Origin: JALYUA01 sp038229875 | Lineage (GTDB): Bacteria; Acidobacteriota; Thermoanaerobaculia; UBA5066; Gp7-AA6 | Assembly (NCBI GenBank): GCA_038229875.1 | Contig: JBBROA010000114.1 | Coordinates: forward strand, 1-13,027 | DNA: 13,027 bases | Direction: 5' to 3' | In this document: piece after piece, positions 1 to 6,538 of the stretch | Numbering within the stretch: position 1 is the first letter of the stretch | How the letters are laid out: each line of letters opens with the position of its first letter | Program-made: the position numbers and the translations under genes | Notes under the pieces: generated by a model | The model's input: only the letters and a program-made list of their open reading frames with translations | Told to the model about the DNA's origin: nothing | Database searches by the model: none

Positions 1-1107
1 CGTCGCGAGGAATGCCCCGATCGCCGGCAGCGCGATCGCGGCCGCGGCCCACCACACCCACCTCGATCGCGGACGGCCGGCGGAGGTCTCGGCGGCAACA
101 ACCAGCGCCGGAACGACGGGTCGGTCCGTGCGGATCGTCGGCGCGGTTTCCGCGAAGCCCGGGGGCGTCGATCCCGCCGCGAGCGGCGCGGATCGGCCCG
201 AAGGCGTGCCGCCCGGCTCCGGCGGCCGGCCGAATTTCTCGAGAGGCGGCAACGGAACGGGATTCCCCGCCAGGAAGTTCCGAAGCGCGGTGCCCATCTC
301 CCCCGCTGTCTGAAAGCGCGCGGCCGGGTCGCGCTCTAAGGCCCGCATGACGATCGCCTCGAAAATCGGGTGAATGCCCGGACGCTTGGGCCCGAGCGGC
401 TCAGCGGCCATCGTGAACCGCTTCATCGCCATCCGCACGGGGTCGGTGTCCTGAAACGGAAAACTGTTCGACACCATGCGGTAGAGGGTCGCGCCGAGAG
501 AATAGATGTCGGCCCGCCCGTCGATCACTCCGCCGGTCAGCTGCTCGGGCGCAATATACGCAGGAGAACCGAGGATCGTTCCGGTGCGCGTGTGAACCAC
601 GCTCTGCTCGGACTTGGCGATGCCGAAATCCATCAGGAAAGGATGACGCCTCGTGTCGACGAGGATGTTCTCCGGCTTGATGTCGCGGTGGACGATCCCC
701 CGCTGGTGGCTGTATTCGAGCGCGTCGCACACGGCAACGGCGAGGGCGGAGGTCTCGACTTCCGACCACGGCCCCTTCTGTTTGAGCTCGAGGATCAGCG
801 TCGGACCGTCGACGAACTGCATCGTGAACCAGCAGAGGTCTTCGTGCTGGCCGTAGGCGAAGATCTTTATGATGTGCGGATGATCGAGAGAAGCGGCGAG
901 CCGGGCCTCCTGGCGGAAACGCTCCGTGAAGTCCGGGTCTTCGAGGTCGGCCGCGAGGACCTTCAAAGCCTCGATGCGGTCGAGCCGGCGGTTCCGGACG
1001 CGGTATACGGTGGCGAAGCCGCCGCGGCCGAGATGCCCGACCATTTCGTAGCTGTCTGCGAGGAGGGCCGCGATGCGGGCCTCGCGCGAATCGGACAGAG
1101 AGGACAA
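1..1107 (-). CDS. Hanks-type Ser/Thr protein kinase with C-terminal membrane anchor, partial (runs off left edge)
   Basis: Membrane-tethered eukaryotic-like Ser/Thr kinase that phosphorylates proteins on Ser/Thr. Its extracytoplasmic part lies beyond the window. Visible in order (369 codons): glycine loop LGRGGFATV (residues 26-34), catalytic Lys in EALKVL (K49), catalytic loop HRDIKPEN (140-147, D142), DFG at 160-162, and an APE-type activation segment end (YIAPEQL). After the kinase domain comes a Pro/Gly-rich juxtamembrane linker, then a hydrophobic segment WVWWAAAAIALPAIGAFLA near 349-367 with Arg just before it. All core catalytic residues are present, so it should be active. An in-frame TGA at 1129-1131 limits the start. 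TTG at 1107 is the only ATG/GTG/TTG codon before the conserved YEMVGHLGRG, leaving a 21-residue leader; the Shine-Dalgarno match is poor. It follows the UPF0158 gene by 62 bases on the same strand. Ser/Thr kinase identity is certain; substrate and sensed signal are unknown. Confidence 0.93.
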   Translation of the reverse strand, partial: MSSLSDSREARIAALLADSYEMVGHLGRGGFATVYRVRNRRLDRIEALKVLAADLEDPDFTERFRQEARLAASLDHPHIIKIFAYGQHEDLCWFTMQFVDGPTLILELKQKGPWSEVETSALAVAVCDALEYSHQRGIVHRDIKPENILVDTRRHPFLMDFGIAKSEQSVVHTRTGTILGSPAYIAPEQLTGGVIDGRADIYSLGATLYRMVSNSFPFQDTDPVRMAMKRFTMAAEPLGPKRPGIHPIFEAIVMRALERDPAARFQTAGEMGTALRNFLAGNPVPLPPLEKFGRPPEPGGTPSGRSAPLAAGSTPPGFAETAPTIRTDRPVVPALVVAAETSAGRPRSRWVWWAAAAIALPAIGAFLAT

Positions 1108-1169
1108 GGGAAGGAGGTCTGTCCTGGATCAGCGAGCCGGTCGTAGAGGAAAGAGCAAGGTTTGACCGC

Positions 1170-1598
1170 TCACATCGCGAGCCCGCGGTCGCCCCGCGAA
1201 AACGGAATCCGCTGACTCGCGAGCCAGGCCTGCGCTCGTTCGAGCGCCTGGCGCTCCTTGAAATGAAAGAAGCGCGCCTCTTCCTTCGGGAACCGGAGAA
1301 GCGCCTTGCGGAAAGCGGAGACGGATTCGGGCCCCTGGAGCGCCGCCGCCAGCGTCCGGCGGCACGCCTCGTCCTCGCACTGCGGCAGGAACGCCTCGAG
1401 GTCTCCGAGCGTGCGCTCTCCCTGGTCGCGCGGGAGGGCGACGAAGCGGGGATTGCCCGCGAACTCCGCGTGGCGCGCGGCGTCCGCGACGAGCGCCTGC
1501 TCGACATCCCCGGTCTCGCGGTCGAAAAAATGTGTGATCTGGTGGGACCGGCTCTCGAAGCCGACGATCAGGCCTTCCCAGTCGATGGAGAGTGGCAT
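1170..1598 (-). CDS. UPF0158 family protein
   Basis: A 142-aa cytoplasmic protein resembling the uncharacterised family UPF0158 (PF03682). It has the N-terminal pattern of a hydrophobic strand followed by FFDRETGDVEQ (about 24-34), a middle PRFVALPRD strand (about 50-58), an acidic segment LGDLEAFLPQ, and the C-terminal signature of an AFRKALLRFP helix, aromatic residues (RFFHF) and a final AWLASQRI helix. Length matches the family. No enzymatic residues can be proposed and no function is known to me. The start is ATG at 1598, which shares its A with the TGA of a 14-codon reading frame just upstream. The Shine-Dalgarno element is weak (AAGG about 14 bases upstream). It precedes the Ser/Thr kinase on the same strand and may be co-transcribed with it. 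The family call is by recognition of pattern, fairly confident. Confidence 0.75.
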   Translation of the reverse strand: MPLSIDWEGLIVGFESRSHQITHFFDRETGDVEQALVADAARHAEFAGNPRFVALPRDQGERTLGDLEAFLPQCEDEACRRTLAAALQGPESVSAFRKALLRFPKEEARFFHFKERQALERAQAWLASQRIPFSRGDRGLAM

Positions 1599-1642
1599 CA
1601 GACGTGCTTTTTCGCCTTGGGGAAGCCGCGGTTCTCAGGCAT
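1598..1642 (-). CDS. Possible 14-residue leader peptide coupled to UPF0158 gene
   Basis: A tiny frame, ATG at 1642 to TGA at 1600-1598, encodes MPENRGFPKAKKHV. Its stop overlaps the next start as TGATG, the arrangement used for translational coupling. A TATCAT -10-like hexamer lies 8 bases upstream of its ATG on the same strand, so a transcript could begin almost at this codon. No Shine-Dalgarno sequence is visible for either start. It may equally be untranslated leader, and nothing identifies the peptide itself. Confidence 0.3.
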   Translation of the reverse strand: MPENRGFPKAKKHV

Positions 1643-1648
1643 AAGCCG

Positions 1649-1657
1649 GTATGATAC
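1649..1657. promoter_or_regulatory. Candidate shared divergent -10 region
   Basis: The near-palindrome GTATGATAC sits between the divergent UPF0158 unit and the diiron gene. Read on plus it offers TATGAT (1650-1655), 11 bases before the ATG at 1667. Read on minus it offers TATCAT, 8 bases before the ATG at 1642. No convincing -35 box is seen and there is no Shine-Dalgarno sequence before 1667, so a very short-leader or leaderless transcript is possible. This is based on hexamer similarity only. Confidence 0.3.
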
Positions 1658-1666
1658 GCGGTTCAT

Positions 1667-2797
1667 ATGACTGTGAAAAAAATCTCGACATTCGACGACT
1701 GGATTGACGCCTTCCGTTCGTGGCAGGGCGACATCAATCTCCGCCTGCCGAAATTCTCGGACTACCAGTTCGAGGCGAAATACGGAGACCTGAAGACGAA
1801 CGAGATCGAGTACGGAGACTTCGCCGGCGAGAAGAAATGGGAGCGGGTCACGCAGATCCCGCAGCAGCAGATCCGCGACGCGCTCTTGAACCTCATCGTT
1901 TACCAGGGCGACACGGAGTTCGCGTCGGTCGAGCAGCAGCGCAACCTCCTCGAGACGTCGCCCTCCGATTACGACACCGACAGCGTGTGCCGGATCATGG
2001 TGGAAGAGATGAGGCACGGGTGGCAGATGTGCCACCTCCTCGTGAACCACTTCGGAGAGACGGGCAAGATCGAGGCGCGCAAGCTCCTCGAGCGCCGCTC
2101 CTGGGACAACAGCCGCCTGCTCGGCTCCTTCAACGTGGAAGTCGACAACTGGGTCGACTTCTTCACGTACACCGAGTTCGTGGACCGCGACGGCAAATTT
2201 CAGCTGAACATGCTGTCGACCTCCGCGTTTGCCCCGCTCGCCCGCTCGATGGGCCCGATGCTCCGGGAAGAGGGTTTCCACCTCGGGACCGGGCACATGG
2301 GGCTTCAGCGGATCGTTAAGGCCGGACGAGTCCCGCCGGCGCTCCTCCAGAAATACATCAACAAGTGGCTCTCGACCGCGTACGACCTCTTCGGCAAGGA
2401 CTCTTCCTCTTCCGCGGAGTGGTTCTATGTCTGGGGGCTGAAGGGGCGGTACGACGAATCCCGCCAGGCCGAGGCGCCGGACAAGGCGCACTTGAACGAG
2501 CTCTCCCGCGAAATGTACCGGCAGGAAGTCGAGAAGCTTCTCCAGTCGATCAGCCGGCTGCTTCCCGCGGGAACCGATCCGATCGTCGCGCCGGACATGA
2601 AGTTTCATCGCTCCATCGGCGAGTTCGCCGGCGAGCCTTATTCGGTGCGAGGCGAGCGTCTGTCGCCGGAGGCCTGGGAGAAGCACGCGGCGGAGGTTCT
2701 TCCAAACGAAGAGGAGAAGCAGTTCATCCGGGATCTCATGAGAGAGCCGGGCTGGATCGCTCCCCGCGAAGAGGTCACCGCGATCACGGAGAACTGA
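1667..2797 (+). CDS. PaaA/BoxB-like diiron oxygenase/epoxidase component (phenylacetic acid catabolic family)
   Basis: A 376-aa soluble ferritin-like four-helix diiron protein of the phenylacetate/benzoyl-CoA epoxidase large-subunit family (PF05138). Visible likely iron ligands are E84 in the YQGDTEFASVEQQ helix, the E114-M-R-H117 pair (EEMRHGWQ), an acidic third helix with D160/E170 (NVEVDNWVDFFTYTE), and E202-G-F-H205 (EEGFHLG). The two ExxH motifs, each on its own helix, are diagnostic of the class. Known relatives insert one oxygen atom from O2 into a CoA-activated aromatic ring with a reductase partner. This protein is shorter than BoxB (about 470 aa in known examples) and has no reductase, PaaBCD-like or CoA-ligase gene beside it here, so its substrate is open. 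The start has no Shine-Dalgarno sequence but a TATGAT box lies 11 bases upstream. The next gene, mutY, follows after 4 bases. Confidence 0.85.
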   Translation: MTVKKISTFDDWIDAFRSWQGDINLRLPKFSDYQFEAKYGDLKTNEIEYGDFAGEKKWERVTQIPQQQIRDALLNLIVYQGDTEFASVEQQRNLLETSPSDYDTDSVCRIMVEEMRHGWQMCHLLVNHFGETGKIEARKLLERRSWDNSRLLGSFNVEVDNWVDFFTYTEFVDRDGKFQLNMLSTSAFAPLARSMGPMLREEGFHLGTGHMGLQRIVKAGRVPPALLQKYINKWLSTAYDLFGKDSSSSAEWFYVWGLKGRYDESRQAEAPDKAHLNELSREMYRQEVEKLLQSISRLLPAGTDPIVAPDMKFHRSIGEFAGEPYSVRGERLSPEAWEKHAAEVLPNEEEKQFIRDLMREPGWIAPREEVTAITEN

Positions 2798-2801
2798 GCC
2801 G

Positions 2802-3884
2802 CTGACCGCATCGCTTCTCCGGCGCCGGCTCCTCGCCTGGTACCGCGCCGAAAACCGGCAACTCCACTGGCGCGGGACCCGGGACCCGTACCGCATCTGG
2901 GTCTCCGAAGTGATGCTGCAGCAGACGACCGTTGCGGCGGTGCGCGCGCGGTATCTCTCTTTTCTCGACCGCTTCCCGGACATCGACACTCTGGCCCGCG
3001 CGCGGGAGGAGTCGGTGCTGGCGGAATGGTCCGGCCTCGGCTACTACGCGCGCGCCCGCCACCTGTGGCGCGCCGCGCGGCAGGTTGTGCGCGAGAATGG
3101 CGGACAGCTGCCCCGGGACATCGCGGCGCTGCGCGCTCTTCCGGGATTCGGCGACTACACGGCGGCGGCGGTGGCCTCGCTCGCCTGGAACTTCCGCGCG
3201 CCCGCCGCGGACGCTAACGTGACCCGCGTGCTCTCCCGCCTGCACGCGATCGAAGGGATCGCCGGGTCTCCTTCTCACCGCCGGAGTGTCCTGTCGGCCG
3301 CCGCCGAGCTTCTTCCCCGGCAGAGGCCGGGCGACGCGACCGCCGCGCTCATGGATCTGGGACAGGCGATCTGCCTTCCCCGTACTCCGCAATGCCCCCG
3401 CTGCCCGCTCCGTCGTGACTGTGCGGGCTTCGCTTCGGGAAATCCGGAGCGGTATCCGCAACGCGTCGCGAAGGCTCCGATGACACGGGCGGAGGTAGCG
3501 GCCGGGGTCGTCGTGCGGGACGGCAGAGCGCTCCTCCTGCGCCGGCCGCCGGGCGTCTCTCTGGCGAAACTGTGGGAGTTCCCGTCCGTCGAAGGCGGAA
3601 CTCCGGAGGAGGCCAGGGACCGCCTCGAGACCTTTCTCGACTCACTCGGTCTCGTCCTCGATCGAGGGCTGGAGCCGCGGCCGGCGACCCACACGATCAT
3701 GCGCCGCCGCCTCGGGATCTCGGTGTTTCGGGCTTTTCCCGCCCCGGGGGCGCCCGATCCGGCCTCGCGGCAGAATCGCGAACGCGCGCGCTGGTGGTCC
3801 GCCACCGAGCTCGATTCGGCCGCGGTATCGACCCTCACCCGCAAAATCGGTCGAGCCGCCGGATTCCTTCCAGTGGCACAATGA
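2802..3884 (+). CDS. mutY: A/G-specific adenine DNA glycosylase MutY, probable CTG start
   Basis: Base-excision repair enzyme that removes adenine mispaired with 8-oxoguanine. Read from CTG 2802 it is 360 aa. It has the N-terminal signature DPYRIWVSEVMLQQT with catalytic Glu at residue 36, GLGYYARAR, the helix-hairpin-helix LPGFGDYTAAAV, catalytic Asp at 137 (ADANVTRVL), and a [4Fe-4S] set C191-x6-C198-x2-C201-x5-C207. A C-terminal NUDIX-like 8-oxoG recognition domain starts near 227 (AAGVVVRDGRALLLRRPP). These positions are each one less than the E. coli MutY residues E37, D138 and C192/199/202/208, so the CTG start gives the right length. There is no ATG, GTG or TTG between the in-frame stop at 2739-2741 and GTG 2910. 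Starting at 2910 would remove the catalytic Glu, which is the codon just before it. GGAG at 2788-2791 lies 10 bases before the CTG. The 8-oxoG-reading loop is unusual: HTIMR at 297-301 replaces HTFSH. Confidence 0.93.
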   Translation: MTASLLRRRLLAWYRAENRQLHWRGTRDPYRIWVSEVMLQQTTVAAVRARYLSFLDRFPDIDTLARAREESVLAEWSGLGYYARARHLWRAARQVVRENGGQLPRDIAALRALPGFGDYTAAAVASLAWNFRAPAADANVTRVLSRLHAIEGIAGSPSHRRSVLSAAAELLPRQRPGDATAALMDLGQAICLPRTPQCPRCPLRRDCAGFASGNPERYPQRVAKAPMTRAEVAAGVVVRDGRALLLRRPPGVSLAKLWEFPSVEGGTPEEARDRLETFLDSLGLVLDRGLEPRPATHTIMRRRLGISVFRAFPAPGAPDPASRQNRERARWWSATELDSAAVSTLTRKIGRAAGFLPVAQ

Positions 3885-3891
3885 TCCCACT

Positions 3892-4356
3892 CTGACAAAC
3901 AAACCCCGCGGTCGGCGTCTCCCGGGGGCGTGGCTCACGCTCGCCCTCGGGCTGGTGCTCGTGCTCTCCGACAGCCCGCCCGCGAGCGCCGACGGCCCGG
4001 CAAACCCGACGTCGCGTCTGACGCTGCGAAACGGGATCGTCTATCTCCTGGCCGAGCCGCCGAGGATCTCCGGAAAGCGCGTGGTCTTCACCACGATGGA
4101 CGGTCAGATGTATTCGATGGACCAGAGCGAGGTCCAGTCGATCAGCGCCGCTCCCCCGCCGACCCGCACCCCGGCGCATTCGTACAGCACGCAGGATTCC
4201 CGCGCCTTAGGTGCGCTCGCCCGCCAGGACCGCGAGGCGCGAGGCCTGAAGGCCGAGGTGGCGCCGCGGCGCGCGCCAGCCTCGAAGAAGAGCCGCGCGC
4301 CCGCCCCGAAGAGGAGCGCACGAAAAGCGGGCAGGACTCCGACGCCGAAAGCCTGA
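3892..4356 (+). CDS. Small secreted/periplasmic hypothetical protein with Lys/Arg/Pro-rich tail
   Basis: Not a protein I can name. The frame shows a clear signal peptide: basic n-region NKPRGRR, hydrophobic core WLTLALGLVLVL, and a cleavage-like SPPASA-D. A compact mature domain follows (TLRNGIVYLLAEPPRISGKR, then VVFTTMDGQMYSMDQSEVQSI), looking like a small beta-rich module. The C-terminal half is low-complexity and highly basic (Ala/Pro/Lys/Arg), suggesting a disordered tail that could bind nucleic acid, membrane or cell wall. The first GTG, at 3955, falls inside the hydrophobic core, so it cannot be the start if the protein is exported. CTG at 3892, 7 bases after the mutY stop, is the best candidate (154 aa) and gives LTNKPRGRR. 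No good Shine-Dalgarno sequence is seen. It is probably the last gene of the diiron/mutY run. The frame and export signal are fairly sure; the exact start is not. Confidence 0.62.
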   Translation: MTNKPRGRRLPGAWLTLALGLVLVLSDSPPASADGPANPTSRLTLRNGIVYLLAEPPRISGKRVVFTTMDGQMYSMDQSEVQSISAAPPPTRTPAHSYSTQDSRALGALARQDREARGLKAEVAPRRAPASKKSRAPAPKRSARKAGRTPTPKA

Positions 4357-4358
4357 GA

Positions 4359-4376
4359 GGACGGCTCGGGCCGTCC
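4359..4376 (+). terminator. Hairpin after the diiron-mutY-secreted protein run
   Basis: A perfect 7-bp stem GGACGGC/GCCGTCC with a 4-base TCGG loop begins 2 bases after the TGA at 4356. There is no T-run right after it, so it is either a weak or Rho-assisted terminator or simply an RNA-stabilising 3' hairpin. The next gene converges from the other strand, consistent with an end-of-unit role. Confidence 0.45.
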
Positions 4377-4431
4377 GCAGGCGCCTCCGTCTTCGCCGTT
4401 CGCCGTTTTCCGTTCGCCCCGCCCGTCAGGT

Positions 4432-4812
4432 CTACGGTTCGAGCACCACGGCCACCGCCTCCACGAGGGCGGCCGAGGTAAACGGCTTTCCGAGAAAAGC
4501 GGCGCCAAGGATCCAGGACCGCGACTCCTGATGCTGGCGGTCTCCGTACCCGGAGATGAAGAGGATCCGGACGTCGGGCCGCCGGGCGACGACGTCCGCG
4601 GCGAGCTCGAACCCCGATCGCCCGGGAAGGGTGACGTCCGTGATCAGCAGCCCGACAGGCTGCAAAGACGCGTCGAAGGCGCGCAGCCCCTCCTCCGCGG
4701 AAGGCGCGAGCAAGACCTCGTACCCGGCGCTCTCGAGGACTCGGAGCGCGAATCGTCGAATGGATTCCTCGTCCTCCACCAGGAGGATGCGGGCCCGGGA
4801 TGCTTCAGTCAT
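4432..4812 (-). CDS. Stand-alone CheY-like response regulator receiver
   Basis: A 126-aa single receiver domain with no output domain. The acidic pocket is E13/D14 with E15 (LLVEDEES), the phospho-acceptor is D59 in LLITDVTLP, the switch Ser is S87 (ILFISGYGD) and the conserved Lys is K109 (FLGKPF), so all residues needed for phosphotransfer are present. The SGY motif after the switch residue is typical of receivers fused to hybrid histidine kinases. The receiver at the end of the 915-aa kinase in this window has the same style (ILFMSGYTD), suggesting shared ancestry or a shared kinase. ATG at 4812 is chosen because MTEASRARILLVEDE fits the domain boundary and a GGAAGAGAG stretch lies upstream. 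The frame stays open further upstream to 4947 but that part is Arg/Gly/Pro-rich and unlike protein. It could be a phosphate shuttle or sink, or act by protein-protein contact. Confidence 0.88.
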   Translation of the reverse strand: MTEASRARILLVEDEESIRRFALRVLESAGYEVLLAPSAEEGLRAFDASLQPVGLLITDVTLPGRSGFELAADVVARRPDVRILFISGYGDRQHQESRSWILGAAFLGKPFTSAALVEAVAVVLEP

Positions 4813-5077
4813 CGCAGTCTGTCTCTCTTCCGGCAGGCGTCGAGCGGGGCGGCGCCGCCCCCTCCGGCTCTGCCCGACGCTCAGCAGCGGGTCGGAATGG
4901 GTTCGATGGGCATGGCCACCTCCGGAGAACTGCACTTGGGACCGCACCGAAGGCGATTCCTTCGGCTCGGGAGTGAAGTGCTCCGGAGAGCCCCGAATTG
5001 GGACACCCGGGCGGACGATTCATGAAAAAAACGGGCGGCGGAGGCGCGCGGCGCTTCGCCCCGCTGCCGGTCGAGAG
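4813..5077 (-). other. Non-coding leader region with several inverted repeats
   Basis: About 265 bases between the response regulator and the terminator of the anti-sigma gene, with no convincing gene. It holds a 16-bp perfect palindrome GGGGCGGCGCCGCCCC (4846-4861), a hairpin CCGAAGG-5 nt-CCTTCGG (4947-4965), and two copies of the palindrome CTCCGGAG (4920-4927 and 4981-4988) flanking that hairpin. These would lie in the promoter or 5' leader of the response regulator. In DNA this GC-rich some palindromes are expected by chance. The two short frames here (ATG 5023 on each strand) have non-protein-like composition. Confidence 0.35.
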
Positions 5078-5098
5078 AAAAAGGTGCGGCGGAGCCGC
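5078..5098 (-). terminator. Rho-independent terminator of the sigma/anti-sigma unit
   Basis: Read on the minus strand just after the stop of the zinc-finger/TPR gene: stem GCGGC, loop TCC, stem GCCGC, then ACC and a run of five T. It sits 7 bases past the stop codon and would end the unit that begins at the half-receiver gene. Confidence 0.6.
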
Positions 5099-5104
5099 CC
5101 GGCG

Positions 5105-6538
5105 TCAGGCGGAGGCTTGCCAGTCCTGGCGGCGGAGCGCCTGCTGCATCTCGCGGCGAAGCTCCCCGACCCGCTCGAAGTCGGCGTCACGGCCGCAGAG
5201 CGCGTCCTGGATCTGCCGCGAGACCGACGGGTCGAGCCCGGGATGCCGGAGGACGCCCGCCTGGAAGATGTCGAGACGCTGCCGCGCGCGGGGCAGGTCG
5301 CCCGCGCGGGCCCAGCTCTCGATCTCGAGGAGAGAGGCCGTCAGGGCTCGCGCCGAGAGCTCGAGCTCGGAGTAGAGCCTCACCGCCTGGAAGAGAGACA
5401 GCGCCGCTTCTCGGTATCGCGAGGCGGAAAAGAGAACCTCGGCCAGTCCATGCCGCACGAACGCGAGGGAGCGACGGTGGTCCCTCGAGAAACGCCGGAG
5501 CGCCCGAGCGTACTCACGCCGCGCCTCGTCGAGCCGCCCCATCTTCTGCAGGCACGCTCCGATGTTGTTCAGGCAGTTGATCGAATTGCTCCAGAGGTGA
5601 AGGCGGTCGAACACGAGCGCCGCCTCGCGGAAGAGCGTGAGGGCCTCCTCGTGCCGGCCGAGGCTGAACAGGGCGATTCCCCGGGCGACGCGCGACCTCG
5701 CCAGGGAGTCCTCGACGTCCAGGTCCTCGAACGTCGCTTCCGCGCGTCGCGCGAGGACCAGGGCTTCCTCGGGCCGATCGAGGAAGAATCTCCTCTGGGA
5801 CTCGAGGAGCTCAACGGTCGCGAGACTCATCTCGTCGCCCGTGGCGCGCCCGAAACAGACGTAGGCGATCTCCAGGTGCGAGCCGGCGCGTCCGAACTCG
5901 CTCGTCCAGTTGCACGCCTGTCCCACGAGCTGATGCGCCTGCGCGAGGAGAGCCAGCCGGGGCACCATCCGCTCGGCGCCGGGTTCGACCGACTCGTCGC
6001 GACGGCGCAGGCGCGCGATCGCCTCCTCGCCGAGCCGCATCATGGCGACGGGGTTCTCTGCGATCCGGACGCCCGCGCTCTGCAGGGCATAGAGAAGGGC
6101 AAAGCGGTCGGCCGCTTTTCCGAGGCAGAGTCGCTCGAGCGCGTCATGCCGCGCGGCGGGATCGAAGGCGGCGCCGAGGACGTCGTTCTGCGTGATCTGC
6201 GCGGCCGCCGACGCGTCCAACGCGGCGCGGCGGATGTCCGTCGGACGCTCCGCCCGATCGACCCGGGGCTCGGGGCGGCGGCGGAAGGGATCGCCGGCCG
6301 CAAGCTCGCCGTGGGCGGCGCCCCCGTCGAGATCTCCCCGTCGCGCCGCGCCGCGCAGCAGGAGATCCAGTTGACCGATATTGTCGCGCACCCGGGCACA
6401 GGTGCGACAGCCTGCGAGATGCTCTGTGACGGATTGGCGCTCCCCCACCAGCAGATCTCCCGCGGTGAAGCGGAGCAGCGTGAATTCGTCGGGATGAGAG
6501 ACGGTCAGTTCAGACAAGCGCGTAACCTCTTCAAGCAT
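5105..6538 (-). CDS. Cytoplasmic zinc-finger anti-sigma factor with TPR array
   Basis: A 477-aa protein from ATG 6538. The N-terminus is a ZAS-type anti-sigma module: HPDEFTLLRFTAGDL (15-29), then H40-x3-C44-x2-C47 (EHLAGCRTC), the classic H-x3-C-x2-C zinc motif. A Gly/Ala/Arg-rich linker follows, then from about residue 130 to the end a long array of TPR-like helical pairs, for example RPEEALVLARRAEATFEDLD, SLGRHEEALTLFREAALVFD, MGRLDEARREYARALRRFS and ASRYREAALSLFQAVRLYSE. No transmembrane segment is present, so unlike many ECF anti-sigmas it should sense a cytoplasmic partner through the TPRs. It overlaps the sigma gene upstream, which supports a sigma/anti-sigma pair. Start: ATG 6538 overlaps the sigma end by 34 bases. 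TTG 6517, with GAGG 8 bases before it, is a good alternative (470 aa) and keeps every domain. A long frame extension upstream of 6538 only mirrors the sigma gene. Confidence 0.85.
   Translation of the reverse strand: MLEEVTRLSELTVSHPDEFTLLRFTAGDLLVGERQSVTEHLAGCRTCARVRDNIGQLDLLLRGAARRGDLDGGAAHGELAAGDPFRRRPEPRVDRAERPTDIRRAALDASAAAQITQNDVLGAAFDPAARHDALERLCLGKAADRFALLYALQSAGVRIAENPVAMMRLGEEAIARLRRRDESVEPGAERMVPRLALLAQAHQLVGQACNWTSEFGRAGSHLEIAYVCFGRATGDEMSLATVELLESQRRFFLDRPEEALVLARRAEATFEDLDVEDSLARSRVARGIALFSLGRHEEALTLFREAALVFDRLHLWSNSINCLNNIGACLQKMGRLDEARREYARALRRFSRDHRRSLAFVRHGLAEVLFSASRYREAALSLFQAVRLYSELELSARALTASLLEIESWARAGDLPRARQRLDIFQAGVLRHPGLDPSVSRQIQDALCGRDADFERVGELRREMQQALRRQDWQASA

Noticed and set aside
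401..1507. Open frame of 368 codons on the minus strand overlapping kinase and UPF0158
   Set aside because: Arg/Ser-rich out-of-frame reading; the kinase motifs are in a different minus-strand frame.
1598..2989. Open frame of 463 codons on the minus strand
   Set aside because: Antisense to the diiron protein; no recognisable domain and biased composition. Only its last 14 codons (the possible leader peptide) have any support.
4998..5375. Plus-strand frame with ATG-Lys-Lys-Thr start at 5023
   Set aside because: The ATG AAA AAA ACG opening looks attractive but the rest is Arg/Cys/Gly-rich, runs through the opposite-strand terminator and antisense to the TPR gene.
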